This document shows positions 26,001-31,171 of a DNA stretch of 33,879 nt, one piece after another. The notes below the pieces were generated by a model. It saw only the letters and a list, made by a program, of their open reading frames with translations, searched no databases and was not told the origin of the DNA. The stretch is from an uncultured Ruminococcus sp. (GTDB lineage: Bacteria > Bacillota > Clostridia > Oscillospirales > Ruminococcaceae), in contig CALCRR010000418.1 of NCBI GenBank assembly GCA_937894495.1, positions 1-33,879 on the forward strand, given 5' to 3'. The position numbers and the translations under genes are program-made. The first letter of the stretch is position 1. Every line of letters starts with the position of its first letter.

Positions 26001-27862
26001 ATAAGTCGCTTGCAAATTCTACACAGTTTGTTTTGCTGGATAATAACAATAATGTTGATAAGGAATACTATATCACAAAGTTTGATATATCTACAGAAAC
26101 AAACTCGGCAGGAAACAAGTTTGATGTTATCAAATTCGGAGATTTTACCACAGAAAGAAATGGTGCAGAAATCATTGACCAAGCTAAAAAATTTGAACCT
26201 CAGACCCTTAACGAAATAGCCGGAAGGAAACTTCGCTATACTGCTAATAACTCCGGAGCATATGTTGAATGCGACAAGTCAGAGGCAACAGTATATGTTT
26301 ATACTGATCCTACAAATGCTGCAAGCACAGACAAGAAGTTTTTCAAGGCTTGGGTATCAGGCTCAAATCAGAGATATACGATTACTGTAAATGATACGAT
26401 AACCGAAACGTATTATCTAAGTATGTACAGTTTCGATAAGGACAATGTTGATAACGATAATTCTACAACTCACGATGCTTATGGTCTTACTGTTACTTGT
26501 CCTCTTACGTTTACAAGTGATGTTATCACCTGCCAGCGAAGCAGAGCAAAAAACACAGAGCTATTCCTCGGTAACTTCTTGAATCAAACGTTGACGATAA
26601 CAAATGTAAATGATAATGTGAAAATATCTACGGAAAATCATATTCTTAGAGCAACATTAAGTTCAACGGTAGGGTTTACTGGCAGAAGTGCAAACTATTT
26701 CCATAAAAATCTTGCAGGTGAGAAATTGTATCAGGGATTCTTCCTCTATTTGAACAGATATGATGCAAAAGGTGAAATCACATCTGATTGTACGATCAAA
26801 GGTCAGCCGAACTACTCATATACCCGTTCTATAAATGGTGAGATTTTTGGATCTACGCAGAGTGGAGGACTTGATGAGAATGCACCTTATCTTTACGTTT
26901 TACCAGTGGAGATAGATGTGCCGGCTTATACTGAAGGAGTGTCTTGGTCAAGTTCACAGTCTGCAACAGTAACTATCGACTTTGGAACTAATGAAACTAA
27001 GCTCAATAGGGAATTCCCTACACGAAATAAAGCAACAAACGACTATAAGGGTATAGAAATTGACTCGACAGTTAAACTTGATTTCTTGCGTGACAGGGTA
27101 ATTTACAGTAATAATAAGCAGACTCCAGTTCCCGAGGAGAAGCCTACAGAAAGATATTACATCGACAGAACAACCAGTAATGGTATCTTGACACTAACAG
27201 CTTTCGATCAGGCAGAAAACGATGAGTATGATACCTATGGTGAACAGAGTCACAATAAGAGCGCATTAGGTATAAATGGTAACTATATTGGAACAGGTTC
27301 ACAGTATAGCACTATGGGTGATTTTGAGCATATTGAAGTAGGTCTGGATTATGATGTATCTGCATTGCCTGCGGATATATTCGATGGAACACATACGTTG
27401 AACTTCAAGATCGCACTTGAACAAAAAGTCGATGACCCTAATGAAACAACAGGATTCAAATACATTCCTGTTAATATTGAGGACTTTACAGATGATGAGG
27501 AGGAACTTATTAAGGGCTATCTTAGTGGATTTGCATTATATGGCAAATCTGCAGAAACAGCTTTGGCATTGGGAACGGATGAGGATACATCCTATCTTAG
27601 CTATACCTATAGTATGCCAATGTCAATTGATAAGAGCTTGTGGACACTAAAGTATACTGAAACCGAAACTCAGAAACACATCACTGGAAATATAGAGTTT
27701 AACGCTAAAACCAATGGTGAACTTGAATCAATAGAAGGATATTTGTATACTAACTATAGGCTTAAAGTTACTGCATCAATATCGGGGACTTCATACACCA
27801 GTACTGATTGGATCGTTTATACGAATGCTAAGATGAATGCTCAATATGTAAAGGCTTCATAG
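17072..27862 (+). CDS. Giant secreted beta-solenoid surface protein (3596 aa)
   Basis: Begins at ATG 17072 with a signal peptide (Lys-rich start, hydrophobic MTLLISSLYY, likely cleavage after ITASA). From about residue 130 to 2590 the chain carries about 25 GG-x-(V/I/L)-G repeats, for example GGLVGEM (264), GGLVGKN (297), GGIVGTY (410), GGVVGKH (511), GGLVGRT (817), GGVIGKI (1719), GGYIGRN (2250), GGLFGNI (2423) and GGFIGNT (2587). These are typical of GLUG-like right-handed beta-helix adhesins. New solenoid modules seem to restart near 1512 (PYSITSPKQLAAVSMM) and 2059 (YYLPESFRGIG). Residues about 2690-3596 are non-repetitive and beta-rich. There is no LPxTG, C-terminal membrane helix or S-layer domain, so anchoring must be through partners, perhaps the three membrane proteins encoded upstream. 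A role as adhesin or cell-surface fibre is inferred. Confidence 0.85.
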   Translation: MKHIKMNTSKAMKRVVSIATSMTLLISSLYYPELGEEVSEVINTITASATVNGFKEIDSLEELYRFSAAYSSDSSLQYMDIIININGDIELSPTKVFEDEELEWHPIGTVGRPFGGRITLSTTAGMTQNIVVNSPMFGYVMDSVEFININDYKTQKINLIKNDSSDAPLFATNVVHDSTSTPTTWKIATDGAGTYSGIVGTVGTGSDQTTVNFELELNSSAEVSTASNAGHICGTINKNSNVNVDFLATSTASATNITSSNGNAGGLVGEMFPGSELNIITNGTTYANASRTVTGKTYAGGLVGKNDQGTVTIKVTESSAAEDVYNALGTIKATDGAAGGVFGYYKITDTYNKFSPDYYTSTTGCSLNGKIAGGLVGVLEASGIDVTYSGADSNHKLDVKSTLAADNTNYGGIVGTYSNTDLTKSFTIEHVNVTTGGNKSTNYGGAIASLVGNSAVYVKVNDFSCTSNSGASGCSYFGGAVGDSGSRGSLLDIGDITVVVKKNNALDTFTGGGVVGKHNSGVLRLSGTTDLSQATAGSKGQIVGERTNGLVYALGSGEDEDGTTYEGGWRLIRSSTDADVDDIGTWGEVVRIDDVEVKDPEEGVDTSNAILIYNSTAHTVTVGSVVTDMRSPADFTRTALNMQLNDGDDGSLIFTSSERTELLDDAYTIFGTISLSGTGITGFMRDGSTKSDNDTSEIKFFTGSLSKGEATDGEEDADAVVELAVGERYGIYSGTANGRGAIYKHRFNGLFARTGEGAIIENISIGGTMNVRSKVADMNVGGAIAYLRNGATLINVNVSETINFYDFSANNTSGQYVGGLVGRTNCDAGKNVTIGGTDEDTKAIIAPNIIVTGNLRSNINNSDKTVVYQTIGGVIGYISSTASATTTLEHITLSVNIDASNATAAANVSTAGLIADIAWNSTDTRSLVLEDIDVENTKVKNTAGTETGGILGYRWLGTDVAFSDVVLTSGNEIISPSSYVGGLVYRATGHWTINSAGIDIDDIAIKKNATDTAAPTGLGIILHDGYNSSSAIYMEFMAEDSYALESGLSYIPDMTGTGKIYDEICACLADSAEHILTNDTAGVISYYTSGGSYTSGEGTKNSYDNIYNETVVNNRSRYYYNADIESYTTNSSDPGYKLLYWSLNRYAAANIKHCFPNPFSGDVLTGTFDLKNISYYPIDISENVSIGDATFIFYNTLIEDTETAADTKRSTRDGKSQHYTMHMGLFRNVSATITTTGIITMYGSVGVDNHYSGALINGTLTGTLNTATAKNIYLGDANNQIPLEISNINKYLFINKIGDKAVLNLNGLYINGAAYDTNDDNTYASSLIGDVQGAGINLIFNNIRIDGRNKENVTITGTTTNGKNGTYVTSKSIFSNATLLNKLDVDSTSVAVYNFSQKEDWGTNNTSMTKRSAGYGKVTYGRELTDSVEYEDEENRYYEDGENGNYIAPVTYPGKFDSATAPLGTAYNFSSDYLPYVRYFTSDTTKIANPPAATYTLREIKVNVVPSDLTEGCGSYDHPYSITSPKQLAAVSMMLDYKNSAETALIPNIMLPETNDGTHWCCTGSTGSGAQEQNTNSCLLFTYDSGSGKYKHDFTTKSTDPGTGEEITTVVRTVTWEINDVRKYLASAYYQIGTSIVLTSTFTGLGAYDSEYAFKGVIVGLNNNITVTNTTATPLIKVSNGSVVKDLKIVVNAANTSTAFGTNGSNNTIFDYSSNALFYGGVIGKIMGGDNIIDNVSMTYSNNGFIKTQNQLLICVGGYVGVIVNGGLVFRNMTSSSFTNKSSFKVNKDGASTAENWVLDENNATAHSHLFVNPYIGRVINGYAINETTTDATKKTTSRYSGDPVALTDEQGNYIYKYYNANGVVLTDVTDPDNDERVAEKVQQFEYQYTLDNGTKNYQIADVIADVSEDSSVTDKPHKLYYDTKVSTNDRVNIPDGQALLILSLITQSGAGTATSADGAYAYAIGYDGDTHYGHVSDVDTSAHNVATHLADYDEVGSIKFSQKATGDYATAVKDKYNDSTAVPYIIYHYTKADTSGNYPARKMTGATDFMKLSTAGGTYYLPESFRGIGSICDGKYSVQNGVNSADKVNEYQMHIYGFEGNGATINEQIIFNTYINTSDNYANKVYGNSNINLGFGLFNILVQKAKDADGTTYNLDEGYYIGNFNLTGKVVVKEYNTSGVEQTGGFDTTNGNKSPHRNRYSVGGLAGGTLVTQFTRVTDGKSITNPSIETYVNIYDLDLDTLTITGTSWCGGYIGRNNITEYDANYGSGKMNLFFNGCDATKVIITGSQGCSGGILGGSMSGFPSLYINTAKPKSGDTHSTGADGYFSSTMKLSITNNGDCSQCGIGAVAGTIRNGYEVTLWVNNLTVEGYGANNGFSNGSTSVKTTWTQGVGGLFGFVRKADSVVITNCEIKNIDISGPMSGGLFGNIDIYDTAPEFGVSPKIKIFNTKIYSGNNNNNISAVIGAGGVSGQFVTSKSYTDSVVGYNGETFIYDIDGCEVYGYTISQTGTDDKECGAGGFIGYANNAQRTIVNSRVHDCTIKVDGSQVKHGMGGLVGDTSKGIWGYNIASYNNTFAFLGEDTKAKCGGFIGNTNGQELKIVGFTRKNNSMSDGTAITLDWDSNSKPKSGSYVIDADYMNISTGTNHGTAMPVGFDNGTNVGEGAAKNYFPYVTVSPKVTVGEDNFLTGDGVSIVDVEKTVEVEGGEDETVTVSVPVAKLITDENTGTAADNRIAYKTVSDDDITIVKNLISYGEDTSADHDIKLTTYFTEMGRPEGYGGDDFPIIAVNGGAENYNNEINAYIRTLTNTTDSYNTDVAGKYSITLYPCQCIDGVYQKVSGTTGFQLNNSNNYVMVDSAADSVAGNNQITMIDISFLDPTDKNKVAYHLYVPVLTKKMLKFDFSSSALQGTEYEPSDYVDKFPEEWGKTSKLAAGFDSWQTIYAQFDYSKSEMDTFLATGKGLNWNTSKTLYFNYNGNKSLANSTQFVLLDNNNNVDKEYYITKFDISTETNSAGNKFDVIKFGDFTTERNGAEIIDQAKKFEPQTLNEIAGRKLRYTANNSGAYVECDKSEATVYVYTDPTNAASTDKKFFKAWVSGSNQRYTITVNDTITETYYLSMYSFDKDNVDNDNSTTHDAYGLTVTCPLTFTSDVITCQRSRAKNTELFLGNFLNQTLTITNVNDNVKISTENHILRATLSSTVGFTGRSANYFHKNLAGEKLYQGFFLYLNRYDAKGEITSDCTIKGQPNYSYTRSINGEIFGSTQSGGLDENAPYLYVLPVEIDVPAYTEGVSWSSSQSATVTIDFGTNETKLNREFPTRNKATNDYKGIEIDSTVKLDFLRDRVIYSNNKQTPVPEEKPTERYYIDRTTSNGILTLTAFDQAENDEYDTYGEQSHNKSALGINGNYIGTGSQYSTMGDFEHIEVGLDYDVSALPADIFDGTHTLNFKIALEQKVDDPNETTGFKYIPVNIEDFTDDEEELIKGYLSGFALYGKSAETALALGTDEDTSYLSYTYSMPMSIDKSLWTLKYTETETQKHITGNIEFNAKTNGELESIEGYLYTNYRLKVTASISGTSYTSTDWIVYTNAKMNAQYVKAS

Positions 27863-27889
27863 ATTTAAAACACAGTACAACAAATTATA

Positions 27890-27926
27890 AAAGCTCAGGA
27901 GGATAGTAAACTCCTGAGCTTTTTTG
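27890..27926 (+). terminator. Terminator of the surface operon
   Basis: A perfect 12-bp stem (27890-27901 with 27911-27922; arm AAAGCTCAGGAG), 9-nt loop and a T-run, 28 bases after the giant gene's stop. Confidence 0.92.
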
Positions 27927-28051
27927 TTATACCGTGCGCTTTGCCGATTTAAATTTATGAATCGACGTGCAAAGAGGCCTGCAAAAAAACGCACAAGGAA
28001 ATCACTTTTGGATGACAAATTAGGTGGGAGCTAACATCAATCAGAACATGA
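27927..28051. other. Intergenic stretch before parM2
   Basis: About 125 bases with no ORF or clear signal; it joins the end of the surface operon to the repeat block of module 2. A boundary between cargo and mobilisation module should lie here, but no duplicated ends are visible. Confidence 0.35.
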
Positions 28052-28116
28052 CCTGACAAAATTGACAGAATTGACAAAGCAGCTTTGTCAGGTTCTTGTC
28101 AGGTTCTTGTCAACCC
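28052..28116. repeat. Iteron-like repeat block upstream of parM2, candidate parC centromere
   Basis: TTGTCAGGTTC occurs twice in exact tandem (28085-28095, 28096-28106), followed by TTGTCAACCC (28107-28116). Upstream lies the same core inverted, CCTGACAA (28052-28059), then two TTGACA steps 9 bases apart (28062, 28071) and a 9-bp palindrome TGACAAAGC-A-GCTTTGTCA (28072-28090). In ParMRC systems the ParR-binding centromere is a set of short repeats upstream of parM that also represses its promoter, which matches this position. Confidence 0.6.
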
Positions 28117-28132
28117 ACTCTAAGGAAATTTG

Positions 28133-28141
28133 TGCTATACT
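28133..28141 (+). promoter_or_regulatory. Extended -10 promoter of mobilisation module 2
   Basis: TGCTATACT (28133-28141) lies 15 bases after the repeat block. No -35 at the right spacing; the nearest TTGTCA (28107-28112) is 23 bases upstream. Expression could depend on, or be blocked by, a protein on the repeats. Confidence 0.45.
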
Positions 28142-28208
28142 AAAATCACAGCCAAAGGACAGCGCACAGCTATCCGAATGACTGAATAAAAAGATTGGAG
28201 GAATACCA

Positions 28209-29624
28209 ATGAAACACTATAATGACTTCCTGATCGTAGGCATCGATCACGGTTACGGCAACATCAAGACCGCCAACACGGTCACGCCCACGGGCATCAC
28301 CAAGCTCGATGCCGCACCGACCTTTACAAAGAACACTCTTTTCTTTGCGGGAAGCTACTACCAGATCGGTGAGGGACACAAGGAATATCTTGCCGACAAG
28401 TGGCAGGACGATGACAACTACCTGTTCACGCTTATGGGCATCGCCCGTGAGCTGAACCGTGAGGGCATCACCTCGGCAAAGGTTTACCTCGCCGTAGGAC
28501 TGCCGATCACATGGGTAGGCAGACAGCGTGAGGATTTCCGCAAGTATATGTTGCAGAGGGAGAGTGTGGACTTCAAATACGAGGACAAGCTCTACTCCGT
28601 CCGCATCATCGGTTGCTATGTGTATCCGCAGGGCTACGCTGCCGTGGTGGACAAGCTGAACGATATGACAGGTCTCAGCATGATTGCAGACATCGGCAAC
28701 GGAACGGTCAACATCATTTTCGTCAGCAACAAGCGTGTCATCAACACCAAAACCTACACCGAGAAAATGGGCGTGAACCAGTGCGTAAAGGCTGCGTCCA
28801 ATGCTATGATGAACAAGCTGGGCGTGACCGTTGACGAGACCATTATCCAGTCGATGATCCGTTACGGAACTGCCGACATTGACAGCGAGTATGCCGAGGT
28901 TCTCAGACAGGCAATTTCCGAATACGCCGAGAGCATTTTTGCTCTGCTCCGCAAGTATGAATATGACCCGAAAATGATGCGCCTTTACATCACGGGCGGC
29001 GGAGGAAAGCTCATCAAAAATTTCGGCAACTATGACAAGGATAAATTCAATTTGCGGACATTCATTAGTTCTGAAAATGCTCAGACAAACGTCACGGAGT
29101 CGATAACAGAAATTACGGATACAAGTGGTACAGAGATTCAGAAAAACGCAAGGAAGTACATCAACGGGCATATTCTTTTCTTTGAACACAAAACTGTTGA
29201 TAACAAAGGTCATGAAATATATTCAGGTTTCATAGGTGCTGATGGCATAGATATTACCGTTCCTGCTGGGGGCGATGCTAAATCAGTCACCCTATATTGG
29301 AAATGGGTTAATACCTTCGATCAGATTTTTTTGAAAACAACTGATAGCTATTATGATTTTCCATTAATAGCGGATGATAATACTGACGATAGAGAAGATT
29401 TAGTGGATTTTATTCAAGCTAATCCTTCAAAACTGTTTTCTGATATTACTACTGAGAATACTACGGCTGTCCAGAATATTGATTACGATGCCGATCATGC
29501 TAATTCAACTTTATTGAGTGCGCTCAATGATGGGTATAATACAGCAGATCAAGTCATAGGTGTAAATCTACGCTATTTTCTGATCGAGATGATTGCTTCT
29601 CCTGCTGCAAGCACGAATAGTTAA
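28209..29624 (+). pseudogene. parM: Chimeric ORF: ParM residues 1-278 fused to the C-terminal part of a surface protein
   Basis: The first 278 residues are a second ParM-like actin with intact phosphate-1 (GIDHGYGNIK), phosphate-2 (IADIGNGTVNI) and adenosine (YITGGGGKLIKNF) loops. After NYDKD (about 29041) the match to module 1 ParM stops. The remaining ~193 residues instead match the C-terminal half of surface protein 1: YINGHILFF against YLNSHIILF, VTLYWKW against VTIYWVW, and YNTADQVIG against YNDADQTIG. The missing ParM C-terminus lies downstream (29632-29982). The ATG has GGAGG at 28197-28201. As it stands the gene would make a hybrid without the last ~30 ParM residues, so it is probably inactive, unless recombination restores it. 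Confidence 0.85.
28782..29043 (+). repeat. 262-bp direct repeat, copy A (inside chimeric parM)
   Basis: Aligns without gaps, at an offset of 850, to 29632-29893. In the main 253-base block 19 bases differ (about 92.5% identity), and nearly all differences are at silent third positions; only one residue changes (Leu to Phe in NK-L/F-GV). Confidence 0.9.
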
Positions 29625-29631
29625 ATTGAAT
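29044..29631 (+). mobile_element. 588-bp insert carrying the 3' half of a surface-protein-1 homologue
   Basis: Between the two parM repeat copies lies foreign sequence, lower in GC than parM, that encodes the C-terminal ~190 residues of a homologue of the protein encoded at 14137-15198 and then a stop. It lacks the membrane anchor and the first half, so it cannot work alone. Its ends show no transposase, terminal inverted repeats or IS features. Insertion of a circle by single crossover in parM, or illegitimate joining of two related elements, would give this structure. Confidence 0.6.
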
Positions 29632-29982
29632 TGCCTAAAGGCTGCATCCAATGCCATGATGAACAAGTTCGGCGTGACCGTTGACGAGACCATTATCCAG
29701 TCGATGATCCGTTACGGGACTGCCGACATTGACAGTGAGTACGCCGAGGTTCTTAGGCAGGCAATTTCCGAGTACGCTGAGAGCATTTTCGCACTGCTCC
29801 GCAAGTATGAATACGATCCAAAAATGATGCGTCTTTACATCACGGGCGGTGGCGGAAAGCTCATCAAAAATTTCGGCAACTATGACAAGGATAGAGTGAC
29901 TATCATCGAGGACATTAAGGCTTCTGCAAAGGGCTATGAATACTTCGCCGTTGCACAGCTTAAAAAGGAGGAGAAGAAATGA
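29632..29982 (+). pseudogene. parM: 3' portion of parM (module 2), orphaned by the insert
   Basis: Encodes the last ~115 residues of ParM, starting in KAASNAMMNK and running through YITGGGGKLIKNF to a natural C-terminus rich in Lys/Glu. Residues before LKAASN come from the insert. The repeat copy (29632-29893) is followed by the unique 3' end. The stop overlaps the next start (ATGA at 29979-29982), so the original parM-parR junction is intact. Confidence 0.85.
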
Positions 29983-30458
29983 GCAAGGTTCTGACTACTT
30001 GTTTCCGCTTCAATATGGATAACCCCGAACACGCCAAAGCCTGGGACTATCTTCATAACTATGATAAGGACAAGATCAAGTCCACCAATGTTGCAGCCAT
30101 TACGGCGGTCAATGACTACTTTGACCGTATGGGAAAACTGGCTGATGACCCGTATTTCGAGACCCGTCAGCGTGAGGAGCGTTTCATTCAGCAGATCGTC
30201 AGTGAGGTAGGCAAGGCGTTTATCGCTGAAATGCCGAAGTTCCTCGCAAGCCTGATGCTGAGTCTGAACAGCAGCTACCCTGTACAGTTCAAAGAGATTC
30301 GAGCTGTTCCTATGGGGACGGTGGACGGCAGAGGATATGCCGAGGACGTCCGCACGAGCAAGCTCGCACCACCGAGCGCCACAGAGGGCTTTGAAACCGC
30401 CAATAACGGTGATGATGACGATTTTTCCGCTATTGATTTCGATTTTATCGGCGGCTGA
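29979..30458 (+). CDS. ParR-like partner of ParM, module 2
   Basis: A 159-aa protein starting at ATG 29979 inside the parM stop, behind AAGGAGGAG. It shares with the module 1 protein the FN.D....AKAWDYLH segment, DDPYFETRQREERF and the acidic C-terminal IDFDFIGG. It carries an extra ~30-residue linker before that end. Role inferred as for module 1: binding to the repeats upstream of parM and to ParM. With its parM split, it may be free to act only as a DNA-binding repressor. Confidence 0.65.
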   Translation: MSKVLTTCFRFNMDNPEHAKAWDYLHNYDKDKIKSTNVAAITAVNDYFDRMGKLADDPYFETRQREERFIQQIVSEVGKAFIAEMPKFLASLMLSLNSSYPVQFKEIRAVPMGTVDGRGYAEDVRTSKLAPPSATEGFETANNGDDDDFSAIDFDFIGG

Positions 30459-30817
30459 TACTGTTTGAAACAGCTTTAACACCATTCATATAGCGGATAA
30501 CTATAACAACGGCAATAAACCAATAGACAAGGGAAAAATCGGGGGCTGACCGCAAAAATGCAGTATAGCATTTTATGCGGAAAATGAAATCCTGCAAATA
30601 TCACAGAGGAATTTGCAGGATCGAGCGCCTAACGCCAGTTGGGCGAGGCTCAAATTCGACACGGAGGTCGAAAGCCTTGTAACAACAAGGCGGTGTCCGG
30701 CTCGGATTTGCGCCGGGCAGGTAGCACCGATGTAGTGACACATCGGCTACCTGCTCAGAGACGTTCCCCCTCCGAGACCTTCCCCTAAGACCGCCGCAGG
30801 CGGAGAAAGGAGCGACT
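30459..30817. other. Hairpin-rich non-coding region before mobC2 (candidate oriT region)
   Basis: About 360 bases without a gene but packed with inverted repeats. There is an imperfect stem with one bulge (30550-30561 with 30568-30580), a perfect 11-bp stem (30589-30599 with 30611-30621, arm ATCCTGCAAAT) and a small stem CCTTGT-aaca-ACAAGG (30675-30690). The conserved element (30716-30779) follows, then CCGCC-gca-GGCGG near 30790-30802. None is followed by a good T-run. Its place directly before mobC and relaxase fits an origin of transfer. Confidence 0.55.
30716..30779 (-). other. Conserved structured element, copy 2 (inverted relative to copy 1)
   Basis: Read on the minus strand it gives the same blocks as 10716-10812: GGTCTCGGAGGG (30779-30768), the CTGAGCAGGTAG block (ending 30747) and CGGTGCTACCTGCC (30729-30716). 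A long near-perfect hairpin is formed by GCAGGTAG (30717-30724) with CTACCTGC (30747-30754) and CCGATGT (30727-30733) with ACATCGG (30740-30746), with a 2-nt bulge. The inner spacer differs completely from copy 1 while the outer blocks are kept, indicating selection on the blocks and the stem. Confidence 0.6.
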
Positions 30818-31171
30818 ATGCCAAATCGCAGGCGCTATCACTCTATCAGCTTGAAGCTAACGGACGAGGAGCTTCAGCTTTGGAATACCAAGCATGAAGC
30901 CAGCGGTCTGAGCAAGACCGATTATCTGATGCAGGCTCTCAGGAACAGCGAAGTCCGCATTTATTCCATAGAGGAGAGCATCACTCCCCTTATCCATGAG
31001 ATCAGGAAGATCGGAACGAACCTCAATCAGCTTGCCTATTTTTCCAATATCGGGCAGGACAGCAAGGTCAGAGCCGAGATCGGAGCTATCCGCATAGCCA
31101 ATGACAGGCTTGTGGAGCAAATCGAGGATTTCCTCAAAAATCCTGAATTTACCGTCAAGGGCGTTAAGTGA
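30818..31171 (+). CDS. mobC: MobC-like relaxosome protein, module 2
   Basis: A 117-aa protein starting at ATG 30818 behind AAAGGAG. The N-terminal part (ISLKLTDEELQLWNTKHEAS, then GLSKTDYLMQAL) is helix-turn or ribbon-helix-helix-like, and the MobC hallmark RKIGTNLNQLAYFSN follows. It overlaps the relaxase start (TGATG at 31169-31173). It would bind near the hairpin region just upstream and help the relaxase; paralogous to the module 1 protein. Confidence 0.88.
   Translation: MPNRRRYHSISLKLTDEELQLWNTKHEASGLSKTDYLMQALRNSEVRIYSIEESITPLIHEIRKIGTNLNQLAYFSNIGQDSKVRAEIGAIRIANDRLVEQIEDFLKNPEFTVKGVK

Noticed and set aside
28170..29213. 347-residue open frame on the minus strand opposite parM2
   Set aside because: Its sequence is a mirror of the strongly conserved ParM reading frame; no ribosome site or family likeness. 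A similar shadow (11335-12117) lies opposite parM1.
29044..29631. Insertion sequence in parM
   Set aside because: No transposase, no terminal inverted repeats and no short target duplication; the flanking repeat is a 262-bp parM segment, which fits homologous or illegitimate recombination instead.
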